A DNA stretch of 64,000 nucleotides. It comes from Rhyzopertha dominica. Lineage: Eukaryota; Arthropoda; Insecta; Coleoptera; Bostrichidae. Shown one piece after another: positions 33,801-44,366 of the stretch. The translations under genes and the position numbers were made by a program. Numbering within the stretch: position 1 is the stretch's first letter; every line of letters begins with the position of its first letter. A model generated the notes under the pieces. That model saw only the letters and a program-made list of their open reading frames with translations. It was not told the DNA's origin and searched no databases. The DNA is taken from the NCBI GenBank assembly GCA_025024175.1, contig QCXZ01000001.1:40170942-40234941 (forward strand). Direction: 5' to 3'.

Positions 33801-35290
33801 AACCCTTCAAGGAACGTGCCTATCTACAATTCCGGTAAAACTATCCAAGAGTAGCGGTGTATAGTGTGTTTGCACTAAAATCAATTTTATTTATTAGGAT
33901 CTAGGGGATAAGTGTTTTAGCATTTGCGAGGTGTAATACTTTAGGAACCGTTAATTTCTTTAAAAATATAGCAAACTGTGAATTTGTTTCCTGTAGTAAA
34001 TATTTTATATATTGCGGATAAAATAAATGGAAGGACCATAAACACTGATCTCTTTAAACTGCATGTTTCACTGGAAATCGAATAGTAAGATAGGTATTTA
34101 GCGCGTTTCAGTGCTACCAACTGTAACGCCATACTGTTGCACAGGTCAATAAAGCAATAGTCTTATGTTCTTTATCCTGAACATGCATAAATAAATGTCG
34201 TGTCAACCATTGTTTGGTTACAAAAACCGTGCTAGTACCAAACATTTTGTAAGTTCTTAGGCAGTAGTAGACAGAGAGGTAAAAAAATACCCTCAAATAC
34301 CGTCGTGATTATGATTAAATTTAAAGCTAGTACATAAAATAATTTTACAAAACTTTCATGTTTTTGTATTGTTCTAGGTTGCACCGACAGCCGTATCACA
34401 CATAAACGGTAAGTAATGACCTTAATTACATACTGTATTCAATACCGTATTTAAACTGAAAAGAAAACGTATTTAATAAATTCTTTGTGTTTTATTTTTA
34501 TTTATACTAAAGTGGTCCTCAATAGCCAGTAGATAACAACTTTCTTTCGCTTTTACCAGCTTTGTTAGTAACATGCTGGACTTCGTTTTTCATGTTTTAG
34601 TGTACTAAATCACCAGACCTATATATTTTTAAATTTTATCACTCGGCTTACGATGCTTTCTAATGGATACGTATGATTATACTTATATTGTCATATTTTA
34701 TGCAAAACCCATTAACAGTACCTGTATCTCCGTATAGAATTTAAAAAAGGGAAAGATACTTTGTTTAGCTCTGCGAAGGAATGTTATATGAAAATAGATT
34801 TTGCTTGTCTTGAAGTTGGGGAATCAGTATCTTACAGGAATTCATTTTTAACAAAATAATTGAACGTTTACAAATAACTCCTTCCAGAGCGAACAACTCG
34901 AGTTGTCGACGTAGTTCAACAAAGCCTGCGAACTTTTCCAAATGTGTCTGAGAAAAAGGTACTTAAACACATCAGTCTTGGTCATCCAATGGTTTATTCT
35001 CGAACATGGAATACTGTGTTGATACTGTACAAATTATAGGTTTAGTTTTAACAGATTGCAGGTTACCTTTTTGAGGAATTAGTTTCCATGAAGGCAACCT
35101 TATGGTGTTGTCATAATCTAGTTTTTTTTTTGCTGGCAGCTAGGAAAGTTAGGAGAAATAGTTGAAGCATTAATACTAGTTCCAAGTTTCATCTAAAAAG
35201 CTGCTTGAAGAAAAAAGTTTTCGTGAACTCGCAAGTCAGTTTCGGCAATGTACCGTGCATTGAAAAACTTTCATCGTTCCTTCCTCTGTT
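30855..35290. other. Long non-coding stretch
   Basis: Nothing recognisable as a gene. There are single N bases at 31319-31341 and 32228-32340. GATTCGA-like words cluster at 31600-31740. Short open frames (60-79 codons) are not family-like. Confidence 0.4.
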
Positions 35291-35293
35291 GAT

Positions 35294-35311
35294 GAATTTT
35301 CCAGGATGTTC
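35294..35311 (+). promoter_or_regulatory. HSE-like motif 1
   Basis: GAAttTTCcaGGAtgTTC: four alternating triplets at 5-bp pitch, with one mismatch (GGA). More half-sites follow at 35319-35331 (TTCtcGAAtcGTC). Confidence 0.5.
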
Positions 35312-35491
35312 TATGACTTTCTCGAATCGTCGATTTTCGACATCTCCATCACAAGAAGGTTACGCCAAAGTGCCACATTCGGAAGTCCTTACGTCTTCTA
35401 CTGAATATTCTAGTAACTTAGATTTTCGACATCTCCACAGCCAGGCGATTACGGCGATATGCCACACTCAGTAATTCTTACATCTTTTATC

Positions 35492-35509
35492 CAATGTTCT
35501 AGAATGTTC
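35492..35509 (+). promoter_or_regulatory. HSE-like motif 3
   Basis: CAAtgTTCtaGAAtgTTC: three perfect alternating triplets plus one near-match. This already meets the trimer requirement for heat shock factor. Confidence 0.55.
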
Positions 35510-35564
35510 TATGTACTTCTCAAAACGTCGTTTTTCAACATCTCCATCACCATTATCCACTGAT

Positions 35565-35582
35565 GAATTGTCCAGAACGTTC
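35565..35582 (+). promoter_or_regulatory. HSE-like motif 4
   Basis: GAAttGTCcaGAAcgTTC: four triplet positions with one mismatch (GTC). Confidence 0.5.
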
Positions 35583-35660
35583 TATAAGCTTCTCTAACTG
35601 CACCACACTAGCCAGACGGTCTCCGAACTGCCACACTTGAGGATTCTCTCGTCTTCTGTG

Positions 35661-35678
35661 GAATCTTCCAGAATATTC
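35661..35678 (+). promoter_or_regulatory. HSE-like motif 5, perfect four-unit
   Basis: GAAtcTTCcaGAAtaTTC: four perfect alternating triplets. It is identical to the motif at 35814, which lies in the next well-preserved unit. Confidence 0.62.
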
Positions 35679-35813
35679 TATGGCATTACGGGGTTTTCTA
35701 GTCTTCTTTCAAATTTTCTATAATGTTTTGTCTCGAAACATGGATCCTTGAGGTCCTCAACACGAGGCGGTTTCGAAAAAATGACGTAAGTGAGGATTCT
35801 TTCGTTTTCTATT

Positions 35814-35831
35814 GAATCTTCCAGAATATTC
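35814..35831 (+). promoter_or_regulatory. HSE-like motif 6, perfect four-unit
   Basis: GAAtcTTCcaGAAtaTTC, the same 18 bases as at 35661. The spacing between the two copies is 153 bp. Confidence 0.62.
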
Positions 35832-36189
35832 TGTTTTCGCTGAACATCTGGCGATTAAAGTATCTTCCGGTTAAATTCTTCCGACTACCGAGGTAGATTA
35901 TCTATTGTCGTACTTCAGGCCCTGTGTATATAGAATTCTATTCTACCGCTAAAACTTATTGGACGTACCTCTAGATTGCACTTATAAAGGTAGTACGGCA
36001 CTAAATGCACTTCAAAACGAGAGGAAAGACGTGTCCACTTAAAAAGTTACACGTTGAAGAACATGTAAGTGAATTATATGAAAAGCTAACAAGTAAAGCA
36101 TAAACCTGCCACTTAAAATAAACCCCTAAGTAAAGTAGCGGGTACCTTATTGCCGTTAACGTAGCCCTTTATGAATCTAAATGCAAATT
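35832..36189. other. Non-coding stretch, nothing recognised
   Basis: AT-rich sequence between the tandem repeat and the more GC-balanced segment that follows. Confidence 0.4.
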
Positions 36190-36620
36190 CAATTCACTCG
36201 TCGAACACAAAAGGAATTAACGTTATCAACGTGAACATAAAAACTTTCGAGGGAGCAGCCGGCAAAAGCTCTGGTTCAATAACGCGATTTTCCCCATTAC
36301 TGGAAACGTCACCTTGCGTCAGTCCGCATCTATCACTCGACCGGCTCTCGCGAACGAATGATATTACGTCCGGTTCATCCTAGCGTCACGTTGGGCAGCT
36401 GCACAAATGCACTCCAGCTAGCGGCAAGGGGTGGCCTTCGGTGGATGGTTGAAAAAGGCCTCCGCTGTCGCTCAATAAAGTACTGGGGGTTTCAATTAAT
36501 GCCGTGAAGGCAAACTCCAGTAAACGTGCTAATTTAATAAAATGGAAACCGACGGAATAGCATTCGAACAAACGAATTGGGTAAAGTTGCTTTGGAGATG
36601 TCACAGTTGGGAAAGAAATT
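36190..36620. other. Base-balanced non-coding segment, possible conserved element
   Basis: This 430-bp stretch is richer in GC and CpG than its surroundings and lacks the repeat style of the neighbouring elements. It contains homeodomain-type cores within ordered sequence (TTTCAATTAATGCCGTGAAG and GCTAATTTAATAAAATGG). No reading frame is credible; the 70-72 codon frames on both strands are not family-like. It could be a cis-regulatory element, a UTR or an unrecognised repeat. Confidence 0.25.
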
Positions 36621-38909
36621 GACGCCGTTGTTTGCGGAGCAATTTAAAACATGACTGGAAATTGAAGAGAATTGGTAACATATTCTACACTTAAGGGGAA
36701 CGGATGTACTGTTCCATTCGTACACCACGGAAAAGGATGTTTAAAAACGTTATTTCTTCTTCACCAAATCCGAACATTACTAAAAGTAAATGAATAAAAA
36801 TGATGAATTCTGGTAATTACAAAACTTCATTCCAATTTCCAATGGCCTTCCCAGTGTTTTGTCAAACGGTGGGTGGGAGCCGCTTTATACGAATAAACAA
36901 AAGAATAAATAACCCATTGAAATATGGTTAAGTTAAACATAATCTTTGATCCTTCACCAATCGTATAGTTTTTTCTGTTTAGATAATTTTATAATAACTG
37001 CAAAATTATTATGAAATAATAAGTTTACTAACAAACCCATCTTAAAAAACCCACATCAAAATACTCCTACTAGTACAGGCTTTTGATACTGTATTGAGCT
37101 GATCAATTTAAATATAAGGTTGTTCAGCTTCACCCATATCTAAAATTAACTGTTGGATCCTTTCACAATTCAATAACTTCAAATTGGTAAAAAATTGTAA
37201 GCTAATATTCGGGATATTAATGTACAAATAAACAGTGCCTTCGTATTATGTTAAATTATTTTCAGGCTGTCCGTAATTGCTCACAAAATCCAACACATTT
37301 TGCACTCAAATATCTTAGTTTTCTTAAGCTGAGACTTCAGTATTTTGTTTCAGCGTTTACAGTTGGCGTTCATAATCTAGTGAAAATAAAACACCACGTG
37401 TATCATCGTCGTTGACCGAATTTGTAGAAATCTACACTACATAAAATGTGAAATTCCCGTGATATCTTTAGTACTCATAAAAAGCAATAGAATGCTTAAA
37501 GCATACTTAAAGTTAGAGCATCCAATGCAAAAGGAGCTTCCAAGGACTTCACCTTTGAGCTGAGAAACCCAATAATATTCTTCATATGGCTGTGCCACGC
37601 CTAGTCACAGCAGTGGGGGCTCGTGACCTTCCAAGTAGGGTAGGCGACACCTTGTACTCGTATATAGTATAAGCAATTAAAATTATTGTCTTTGATCTTG
37701 GAATGTGTGTATTTTAATGGTCATATCAATCATTTATTTTTATTCGTATACCACCGCACATTTATTCGTTTTCTGCTCTAAGCGACCTTAATGTTAAACA
37801 AAGAATTTAGCAAAACTAAAACTATAATAAGCTCAAAAACGCTAAAAAAGTAAACGAAACTTGTGAAACAGTACTTAATTTAAATAATAGAGCACCTAAT
37901 CTTATCCGTGTTGTAACTGTTCAGAGCATATTGAAAGTTTATATAACATATTCCTATGTCACGTCTTCCTATTGCATTATTATTATGTTTCATTTTGAAT
38001 AAGACGATAAAAAAATAAAAATCTTATACTTGCAAGTTGCTGCAATCTACCGGTGTCATTTAANACCTCTATCTCCCTCTTTCGCAATGCGAATAGCCCG
38101 AGTCCATATAAAGTTTGTCGTAGGCGACCGATCATTCCGCCTGAGACGCATCTATATGCGCTAAGATTTTACTACGTTAACCGTCAGCTGCGGTCGTTAA
38201 CTATGCAGATTCTGAAGGACGTGAACACAAATACAAANGAATTTCAGTTGGTCAAGTTGTGTCGCCTATTCCCAATTTAAACGTTCGCCATAATAACGCG
38301 GTTCGTAATTTTGGAGCGGTATGGGTAAACTTGAGATGAAACATTAAATAAACATTGGTATAAAACCAAATTGCATTAAAAAAAACTATTATTTATTTTC
38401 GTAGCATTGCTGATTGAAATTGCAAAGTAGGCGGTGCCTACCTTGCCTACCCCCAGGAGCTTGTTATCTCCAAAAAGTTGCAGTAGAATGTTGATCTAAG
38501 ATAACTCATTATAACGTATTATGTTTACATTTTAACAAATTTTATTTGAATGGTTTTTCTAGTTGCTACGCCAACGCCAACAGGAAGGATAGAAGTTTCA
38601 AATCTTGAAAATGACATAACTCAAGTATGGTTTAAGCGAATGCACGAATTATGGCTAGTTTTAAAGTTAATTTTATGGTTTTCAATATCATCATAAATAA
38701 TTTATAATTTATTGCAACTGTTGGACAACGCAAGGCGTTATTTAAGAAAATTATATATTTGATTAAAAAAAATTCAAACGTAACAGTATAGACTTTTTTT
38801 GTTTGTTTTTATAACTTCCTTTCTTTTTCTTTTATAACAAGATGAATTTGAAAAGCGGAGATCCATATCTTTCTCCATTTCTTGGTTATAGAAAAAAAGC
38901 TGCGAACTC
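36621..38909. other. Non-coding stretch
   Basis: No gene. GTAGGGTAGGCGACACC (about 37636) and GGTGCCTACCTTGCCTAC (about 38433) are roughly inverted and near the GGGGG/CCCCC words CAGTGGGGGCT and CTACCCCCAGG. They may be ends of a hAT-like element, but no target duplication was found. Confidence 0.35.
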
Positions 38910-39188
38910 GTCCTTGGGTTCTCCATCTTTTTTCCTTGAAATTAAATTAGGTTATATTAAAAAAAGTCAAACGTTTACTATTAAATTACGTATATTAAAA
39001 ATCGAACGATAGAAAATAGTCGACAACAAACTGACAGAAATATTACCAAAAATACTCAAAATGTCCGTCGTTAATGGCAAATCACCGATCTAACCTAACC
39101 TAATAAGTCGTAATTTATGAGTAAACGTTTGACTTTTTTAATATAACCTAATTTAATTTGAAGGAAAAAAGATAGAGAACCCAAGGAC
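38910..39188. mobile_element. MITE with nearly identical ~80-bp inverted arms
   Basis: The left arm starts GTCCTTGGGTTCTCCATCTT and continues TTAGGTTATATTAAAAAAAG-TCAAACGTTTACT. The right arm, reversed, starts GTCCTTGGGTTCTCTATCTT and continues TTAGGTTATATTAAAAAAG-TCAAACGTTTACT. Only a handful of differences separate about 80 bp. The loop is about 115 bp and non-coding. The high arm similarity implies a recent insertion or gene conversion between the arms. Target duplications are not clear. Confidence 0.75.
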
Positions 39189-39469
39189 ATAATTCATTCA
39201 TTCATTACCAACAGTAAGCAATAACAATACTAATACTTGATAAAGAAAACAAATAAGTGACACAAATATAAACTAATAATATAGGATGAACGTTGTTATT
39301 CCATATTGTTACAAATAACTTAGGAAACGGTCATGAGCTACTGAGTTACTTAGAAAGAAGTACCTACAAGAGTTATTCAAATTCGGTACATAATTATTTT
39401 GGTTTAAACGGTATGCAGATTTGTTGTTTGCGAGCCAGACTGATAGACTGATAATTCAGGAATGTTGAA

Positions 39470-39790
39470 ATCGCCAGTTGTCTAGATGTTGCCCAAGAGG
39501 AATATACAACACTATAACTATAAAACTACATATCCAGAACGTTACTTTTACTCCTACAATATCCACAGCAGGAATAGGAGATATAAGAATAAAAAAAGGT
39601 TTCAAGATGATGAGTATTTCTTATACAAACCATTACACCACCTCCACGTCCAGTAACACTATCACATAGAAAAACATTGAAATGGCCAGGATACAACCCA
39701 TTATAAGAAACATGTGGAATTTACCATGTTTCAGTTAAAAGTTTGATGTCTATCTCAGCCATGAGACAGTTCCAGTAGAAGTTAAACATC
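39470..39790 (-). pseudogene. LINE endonuclease fragment
   Basis: The minus strand reads IDIKLLTETW (the catalytic-Glu block 'di..ltETWl'), then VFLCDSVTGRGGGVMVCIRN, the classic 'R..r.GGGV.i.vr.' motif of APE-type LINE endonucleases. HLETFFILIS and VIVLYIPLGQHLDNW follow, aligning to the 'y.pp' strand. A frame change lies between the first two blocks. The rest of the LINE is not found here. Confidence 0.62.
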
Positions 39791-40334
39791 TTTGTGTTTA
39801 ATCATCTTGCATTCCGATATTACATTATTAAAAAGGCAGATTAAAGCAAACAATTTTAGTATTAATAAGCTATTCACGACTGGCATTATGGCAGATATGG
39901 TATTTTCATTTGACTCTACCCGGTCTGATAATAAAATGATGTGCAGTCCCCAATACGTGCTTAAAAGAAGTAATAAACTTTCTCGTAGCAAAGCGAATAA
40001 ATGCAACCTGGGGGAACGTTTTTCACTTGAATTTTGCGTAAATATCATCCTTAACGAACGTTAAGTGGTCTGTTAGTTAGTTGATCAGTGTCTGGTATGC
40101 CAGATGTTGCAAAACATTTTAACTGCGGAATATGCGTTCGTTAAGGAACATAATTCCATAATAAGCATCATTTACCTACTTTATAATAAGGTTACAGTTT
40201 CTTTGAAGTAGGGTTTGCTCTTTGCGCAAAATTCCAAGCACGTGTTGGTTAGCAACGCCACATTTTATTACCTACCAAACCAAATACCGGACAAAGTAAA
40301 TAAAAATATTACAGAAGATTTAGACAGCGGCCTT
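39791..40334. other. Non-coding stretch
   Basis: Two overlapping open frames of about 90 codons lie on opposite strands (39782-40064). Neither has a recognisable family, and they shadow each other. Confidence 0.4.
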
Positions 40335-40385
40335 GCCTTTGAAAATGCCCACCGCAGTAGTGGGCGAAACGTTAAGTTGCAGACA
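40335..40385 (+). ncRNA. Hammerhead-ribozyme-like core (candidate)
   Basis: TTTGAAAAT is followed by a perfect 6-bp hairpin (GCCCAC, loop CGCAGTA, GTGGGC; 40347-40365) and GAAAC at 40366-40370. This resembles the CUGANGA - stem II - GAAAC core of hammerhead ribozymes, which are known in the terminal repeats of Penelope-like retroelements. The CUGANGA box is imperfect (TTGAAAA), and stems I and III could not be convincingly closed. At best it is a decayed copy. Confidence 0.25.
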
Positions 40386-41027
40386 GACCATTAGACCACG
40401 TCCTAACGTCCCGGATAATGTAAGAAATGCAATTTTAGTTTCGTTCAAGTTTTCCGTAAATAATTGACAACGTGCTTCAGTGCCTCATATATTATGACAG
40501 TTCTGTGAGAGAAGAATATCCTTCACTAACCAGAACTGCGACACTTTTCTTGTAAAAAGTTATTACTCTTAGTTTGAACTTCCTCCCTGCTAATAAAAAG
40601 GGTTGCGACAGTGTCACTTGGATAGCACAATGAAGTCTGGCCTCAGCTTAGGTCTATCCACACAATTGGTCGAATGTCGACGATGTCGACTGGCTAAAAC
40701 GTGTTACCTATCGATTTCGGCTATACGTGGTTCTATGCGCTTCCATCTGGAAAGCTGGCTGTTCACATCTGACCGGCTAACTAACCAGGTGTGGAAGAGG
40801 AGCCGTTATTAGTTAGAGGCCCCGTCGAACATTTCTGTGCAGATTCATGTTACCCTAACGGACTGTATCAAAATTAATTTTGTATGCTGCAGATTCGATA
40901 GGTGATTCCATGAACCACCTTAGTTTGTTAAAATTTTACTAGTTGTAAAAGAATTATTTAAGAAACACATTAATAATGATGGTATTAATTGATGGACCAA
41001 ATTTTAATGCGTATGTCGAATACAATA
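40386..41027. other. Non-coding stretch, nothing recognised
   Basis: No family-like frames. It adjoins the 3' tail of the LINE on the right. Confidence 0.4.
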
Positions 41028-41067
41028 ATTCAATTCAATTTTATTCAATTCAATTTTATTATTTTCA
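41028..41067 (-). repeat. LINE 3' tail of short repeats
   Basis: AATTCAATTCAATTTTATT is repeated about twice here. On the element's strand this is an (AATTGAAT/AAAATTG)-type tail instead of poly(A), as seen in several CR1-like LINEs. Confidence 0.6.
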
Positions 41068-41388
41068 ATCATCAAAAATAATACAAAGTACATTAAATTA
41101 AAGTTATATACCTATAAAAGATGTATGCAATGTGTTGCACTGCACCTAGGTACTGTTACCTGTGCGTACAGTGCAAGACATGACATGTTAAATTATAAGT
41201 TTTATTTTCTATTGATTTTTACTTAGTCTAAGTTATCTAAATACTAAATGCTAATTATACTACTACTTACATACCAGCATATACTTTAATGACAAAAACA
41301 AAAGTGAAGAAGAGGAGCTACTTGTATATTTGTACCTATCTGTATTGCACAATGTTTATATAATTATATTAAATGGTTCACGGATGGA

Positions 41389-42095
41389 TCAAGTGTTAAA
41401 TATTTCTTTGAAGTTGGCATTATTTCTAGTTACAAAGTCATTCATAATTTTAGAAAACTTTTTCTGATCATTTATTTGTCTTATTTGGGTGGGAATCATG
41501 TTATAAAATTTTGGTCCTAAGTATGTTATTGACTTTAGCTTTATGTTGCGGTTGCTCTGCGGAATGATCAAATTATTTTTATTTTTATCTCTTGTATTGT
41601 ACTTATGTTTTATGGTGTTATATTTATGTTGCTGTTTGTGTATATATGAGCATATGCTACAAATGTAGATAGTCCTTACGTCCCTAATTTTTTCGCTATA
41701 CAGTTTCTTTGTTGGATAACGTCTATTTTTTTTAAGTATGACCTTAATTATTTTATTCTGTGTCACTGCTAGCTGTCGCATAGCACTGTTATTCAATCCT
41801 CCCCAGGCTATAATACCATAACTGATCAGCGACTCTACTAAGCTCTTGTAAACTATCATCAACACGTTTCGATTTAAATAGTGCCTGAGTAGGTAGAATT
41901 TGTGAATAAGATTTCTTATTTTGCTACAGATATTTGAGGCATGCTGAATCCACTTCAGTTTATTGTCTATTGTTACGCCCAAGTATTTTGTAGTTATAGC
42001 TTCCTTAATATGGTCTGTGCTACTGCCTATTTTCAGAGCTTTAAAGCACGGTCTGTTTATTTCGGAAATAGAAAATGCTAAGTAGGTAGTTTTTT
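41389..42095 (-). pseudogene. LINE ORF2 C-terminal part, displaced by a frameshift
   Basis: The homologous frame continues directly after ORF2's stop: YLAFSIS, then KYLGVTIDNKLKWIQHASNI (the 'yLGv.iD..L.W..hi' thumb block), YKSLVESLISYGIIAWGG and a C-terminal domain ending near FKEIFNT. A run of seven A on the minus strand (about 42094-42100) marks the break, and a one-base length change there accounts for the shift. Either a real mutation or a homopolymer sequencing error would explain it. Everything else up to the stop is open. Confidence 0.85.
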
Positions 42096-44366
42096 TACAT
42101 TTAAGGTTAATTTGAGTTCGTCTAATATTTGTTGGATTTTGGTGAGTTCGGTTTCTGTTATTTCCTTAACTTCACTCCAGCTTTTTCCGTGGAAGACAAT
42201 TGCAGTGTCATCAGCATACGATATTATTCTTCCATTCAGTGGTAAGTTTGTTAATTCATTTATGTATATATTGAAAAGTATTGGCCCTAGGACTGTTCCT
42301 TGTGGTACTCCCACTCTTACTGTTGATGGATCACTTATTGTTTTATTTATCTTTACATACTGTTCTCTGTTTTCTAAGTAATTTTTTATAATATTATGTG
42401 CAGGGCCCCTGATTCCGTATTTATATAGTATTTTCAATAGAGTGGTATGCGACACAGTATCAAATGCTTTAGCTAAGTCTAGGAAGACTGCGATACTTTT
42501 TTGTCCAGTGTCTAGATGATTTGTAATTTCTTCTGTTAATTTCTGTATGGCCTCATTTGTGCTTCTTCCCTCCGTAAATCCAAATTGATTCTCTGATAGT
42601 ATCTTGTTAACTTTAAAAAAACTTTCCAGTCGAATTTTTAGACATTTTTCAAAAACTTTTGCAAAATTGGTGATCACACTTATTGGTCTGTAGTTACTGA
42701 TGTCATTTTTATTTCCAGATTTGTAAATTGGTGTAACAACAGATTGTTTAAATTGTACTGGAATTATACCCTTAGTGAAGGTTAAATTTATTATGTGTTT
42801 CAGAGGTGCAATAATATGTGTATGAATTATTTTAATTGTTTTTGATTGAATCTGGTCAATGCCTGCACTGCACTTGTTCTTCAAGCTATGGATATGTTTT
42901 ATTAACTCGTTTGTAGTTACTGGAGTTAGAAATATTGAGTTATTGGTTAAAGAGTTGAAGTTAATATGATTTGTGTTATTCTTAATTTTTTCTGCCATTT
43001 TTGCACCAATGTTGATATAATATTCATTGCAGAATGTTGCTAGTTTTTTTTCGTCTGTAATTGGGTCGTTATTGTCGTCAATTATAGTTATTTTTTCGTG
43101 AGTGATACTATTCTGGTTTCCATTAGTTGCTTCATTAATTAGTTTATAAGTATTTTTAATGTTTTTTCTGTTGTTATCGAATGCTTCTTTATAATAGGTA
43201 TTTTTAACTGTATTAATTAGAGTCCTTAATTGATTTCTGTAATTTTTATATTCTTTTTCTTTTTCGGGGTTGTGTGGGTTTTTTATAAGTTTTTTTTTCA
43301 TTTTTTCTCGGTTCTTTATTGACGTTATGATGCCTGTTGTGATCCATGCTTTTATTTTTTTATAGTTTTTATGTCTTATTAAGGTTTTGTTTGCTGATTT
43401 CATCACTTGGCTTAAATTATTTAGGAATACATCAGTTGCTACTTGTGGATCTGTTTCATTTAAAACTTCTTGCCACGTTTTCTGTTTTATTAAATCAATT
43501 AGTTTCTCATAGTTTGTTACTGTCTTTGTGAATGAGTTATTCTTATTCTTTCCATTGATATTACTTATTTCATCTTTTGCTATTGACAAATTAAGCATTA
43601 TTGGGTAGTGATCAGTTATATTACTGTTGATTATAAGAGTTTCCAATTTAAGATTCTTGTTTTTTGTTTTGTTTTTAATAAAAATATGATCTAAGCAGGT
43701 AGCTGTTGTGTTAGTTACTCGTGTGGGTTTTTTTATGGCACATGCAAAGCCATGGGTACCCAGAGTTGAGCAATATTCGTTTGTAATGTAATCTTCTTCA
43801 AGTAAGTTTATATTTATGTCACCAATAAAAACATGCAATACTTGTTCTTGTTCTTTCATTTGCAAGTAATTATCAATATCGTTAATAAACTGATGTACAT
43901 TTGTTGATGGAGATCTGTACACTACTGATATATTGTATTTAATATTAGATTTTTCAAATTTTAATTTTGTAACTGTAACTTTACTTTGGGCTAATTGTAC
44001 GTCTGAAATTTGTACATTAATATCTGCTTTATAGTATATTAGAATACCATCATTTTTATTAAGATTACTTTGGTTATAATAGTTATTGTAGTTTGGTATG
44101 TTAAAGTTTTCTTTGGTTTCTATTTGCCAACATTCAGTGAGTATAATAATATCATAGTTTTGTTTACCAGCTTCTAAGAACACAAGAAATTCATCAAAGT
44201 TTTTACGTACACTTCGTATATTTAAATGTAATAACTTAAGTATATTTTGTACCTTGCCGGTTAAGTCTGATAAGTCTTTTATGGTGTCAATGTCCACTTC
44301 TTTGCTTACATATTCTAAATCTTCGATTTCTTCATAACTGTTTGGGCCTGAGAGGACGTTATCCAT
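42078..44366 (-). CDS. LINE ORF2: AP-like endonuclease and reverse transcriptase
   Basis: 762 residues before the frame is lost. The endonuclease (about 45-265) keeps its catalytic set: N49 (HLNIRS), E78 (LTECW), Y150 (VVYRSPS), D183/N185 (GDININ), D226/H227 (LDHIF) and D252/H253 (TDHYP). The RT (about 490-745) has PIYKSGNKNDISNYRPIS, QFGFTEGRST, FLDLAKAFDTVSH (D630), GVPQGTVLGPILF and YADD (717-720). These domains nick target DNA and prime reverse transcription from the nick. ATG lies in ATGGATAA, so translation probably depends on termination-reinitiation or a shift from ORF1. No RNase H domain is present. Confidence 0.9.
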   Translation of the reverse strand: MDNVLSGPNSYEEIEDLEYVSKEVDIDTIKDLSDLTGKVQNILKLLHLNIRSVRKNFDEFLVFLEAGKQNYDIIILTECWQIETKENFNIPNYNNYYNQSNLNKNDGILIYYKADINVQISDVQLAQSKVTVTKLKFEKSNIKYNISVVYRSPSTNVHQFINDIDNYLQMKEQEQVLHVFIGDININLLEEDYITNEYCSTLGTHGFACAIKKPTRVTNTTATCLDHIFIKNKTKNKNLKLETLIINSNITDHYPIMLNLSIAKDEISNINGKNKNNSFTKTVTNYEKLIDLIKQKTWQEVLNETDPQVATDVFLNNLSQVMKSANKTLIRHKNYKKIKAWITTGIITSIKNREKMKKKLIKNPHNPEKEKEYKNYRNQLRTLINTVKNTYYKEAFDNNRKNIKNTYKLINEATNGNQNSITHEKITIIDDNNDPITDEKKLATFCNEYYINIGAKMAEKIKNNTNHINFNSLTNNSIFLTPVTTNELIKHIHSLKNKCSAGIDQIQSKTIKIIHTHIIAPLKHIINLTFTKGIIPVQFKQSVVTPIYKSGNKNDISNYRPISVITNFAKVFEKCLKIRLESFFKVNKILSENQFGFTEGRSTNEAIQKLTEEITNHLDTGQKSIAVFLDLAKAFDTVSHTTLLKILYKYGIRGPAHNIIKNYLENREQYVKINKTISDPSTVRVGVPQGTVLGPILFNIYINELTNLPLNGRIISYADDTAIVFHGKSWSEVKEITETELTKIQQILDELKLTLNVKKLPT

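Larger units (their letters stand above)
35291..35831 (+). repeat. Degenerate tandem repeat carrying heat-shock-element-like motifs
   Basis: About six diverged units of roughly 75-150 bp. The common order is GAA-TTC alternation, then CTATG, TTCGACATCTCCATCAC, GCCACACT and TCTTACGTCTTCT. Each unit opens with a run of alternating GAA and TTC triplets spaced by 2 bp, the consensus bound by heat shock factor (nGAAnnTTCnnGAAn). Unit starts are near 35294, 35403, 35492, 35565, 35661 and 35814. No gene or transposon end is evident next to it. Confidence 0.7.

Noticed and set aside
37590..38460. hAT-like element with GTAGGGTAGGC/GCCTACC ends
   Set aside because: The inverted match is short and gapped, and no target duplication was found.
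39093..39107. TAACCTAACCTAA, similar to the insect telomere repeat
   Set aside because: Only about two units, in the loop of a MITE. Far too short for a telomeric tract.
39782..40064. Two opposite open frames of about 90 codons
   Set aside because: They shadow each other and neither resembles the LINE endonuclease just to the left or any other family.
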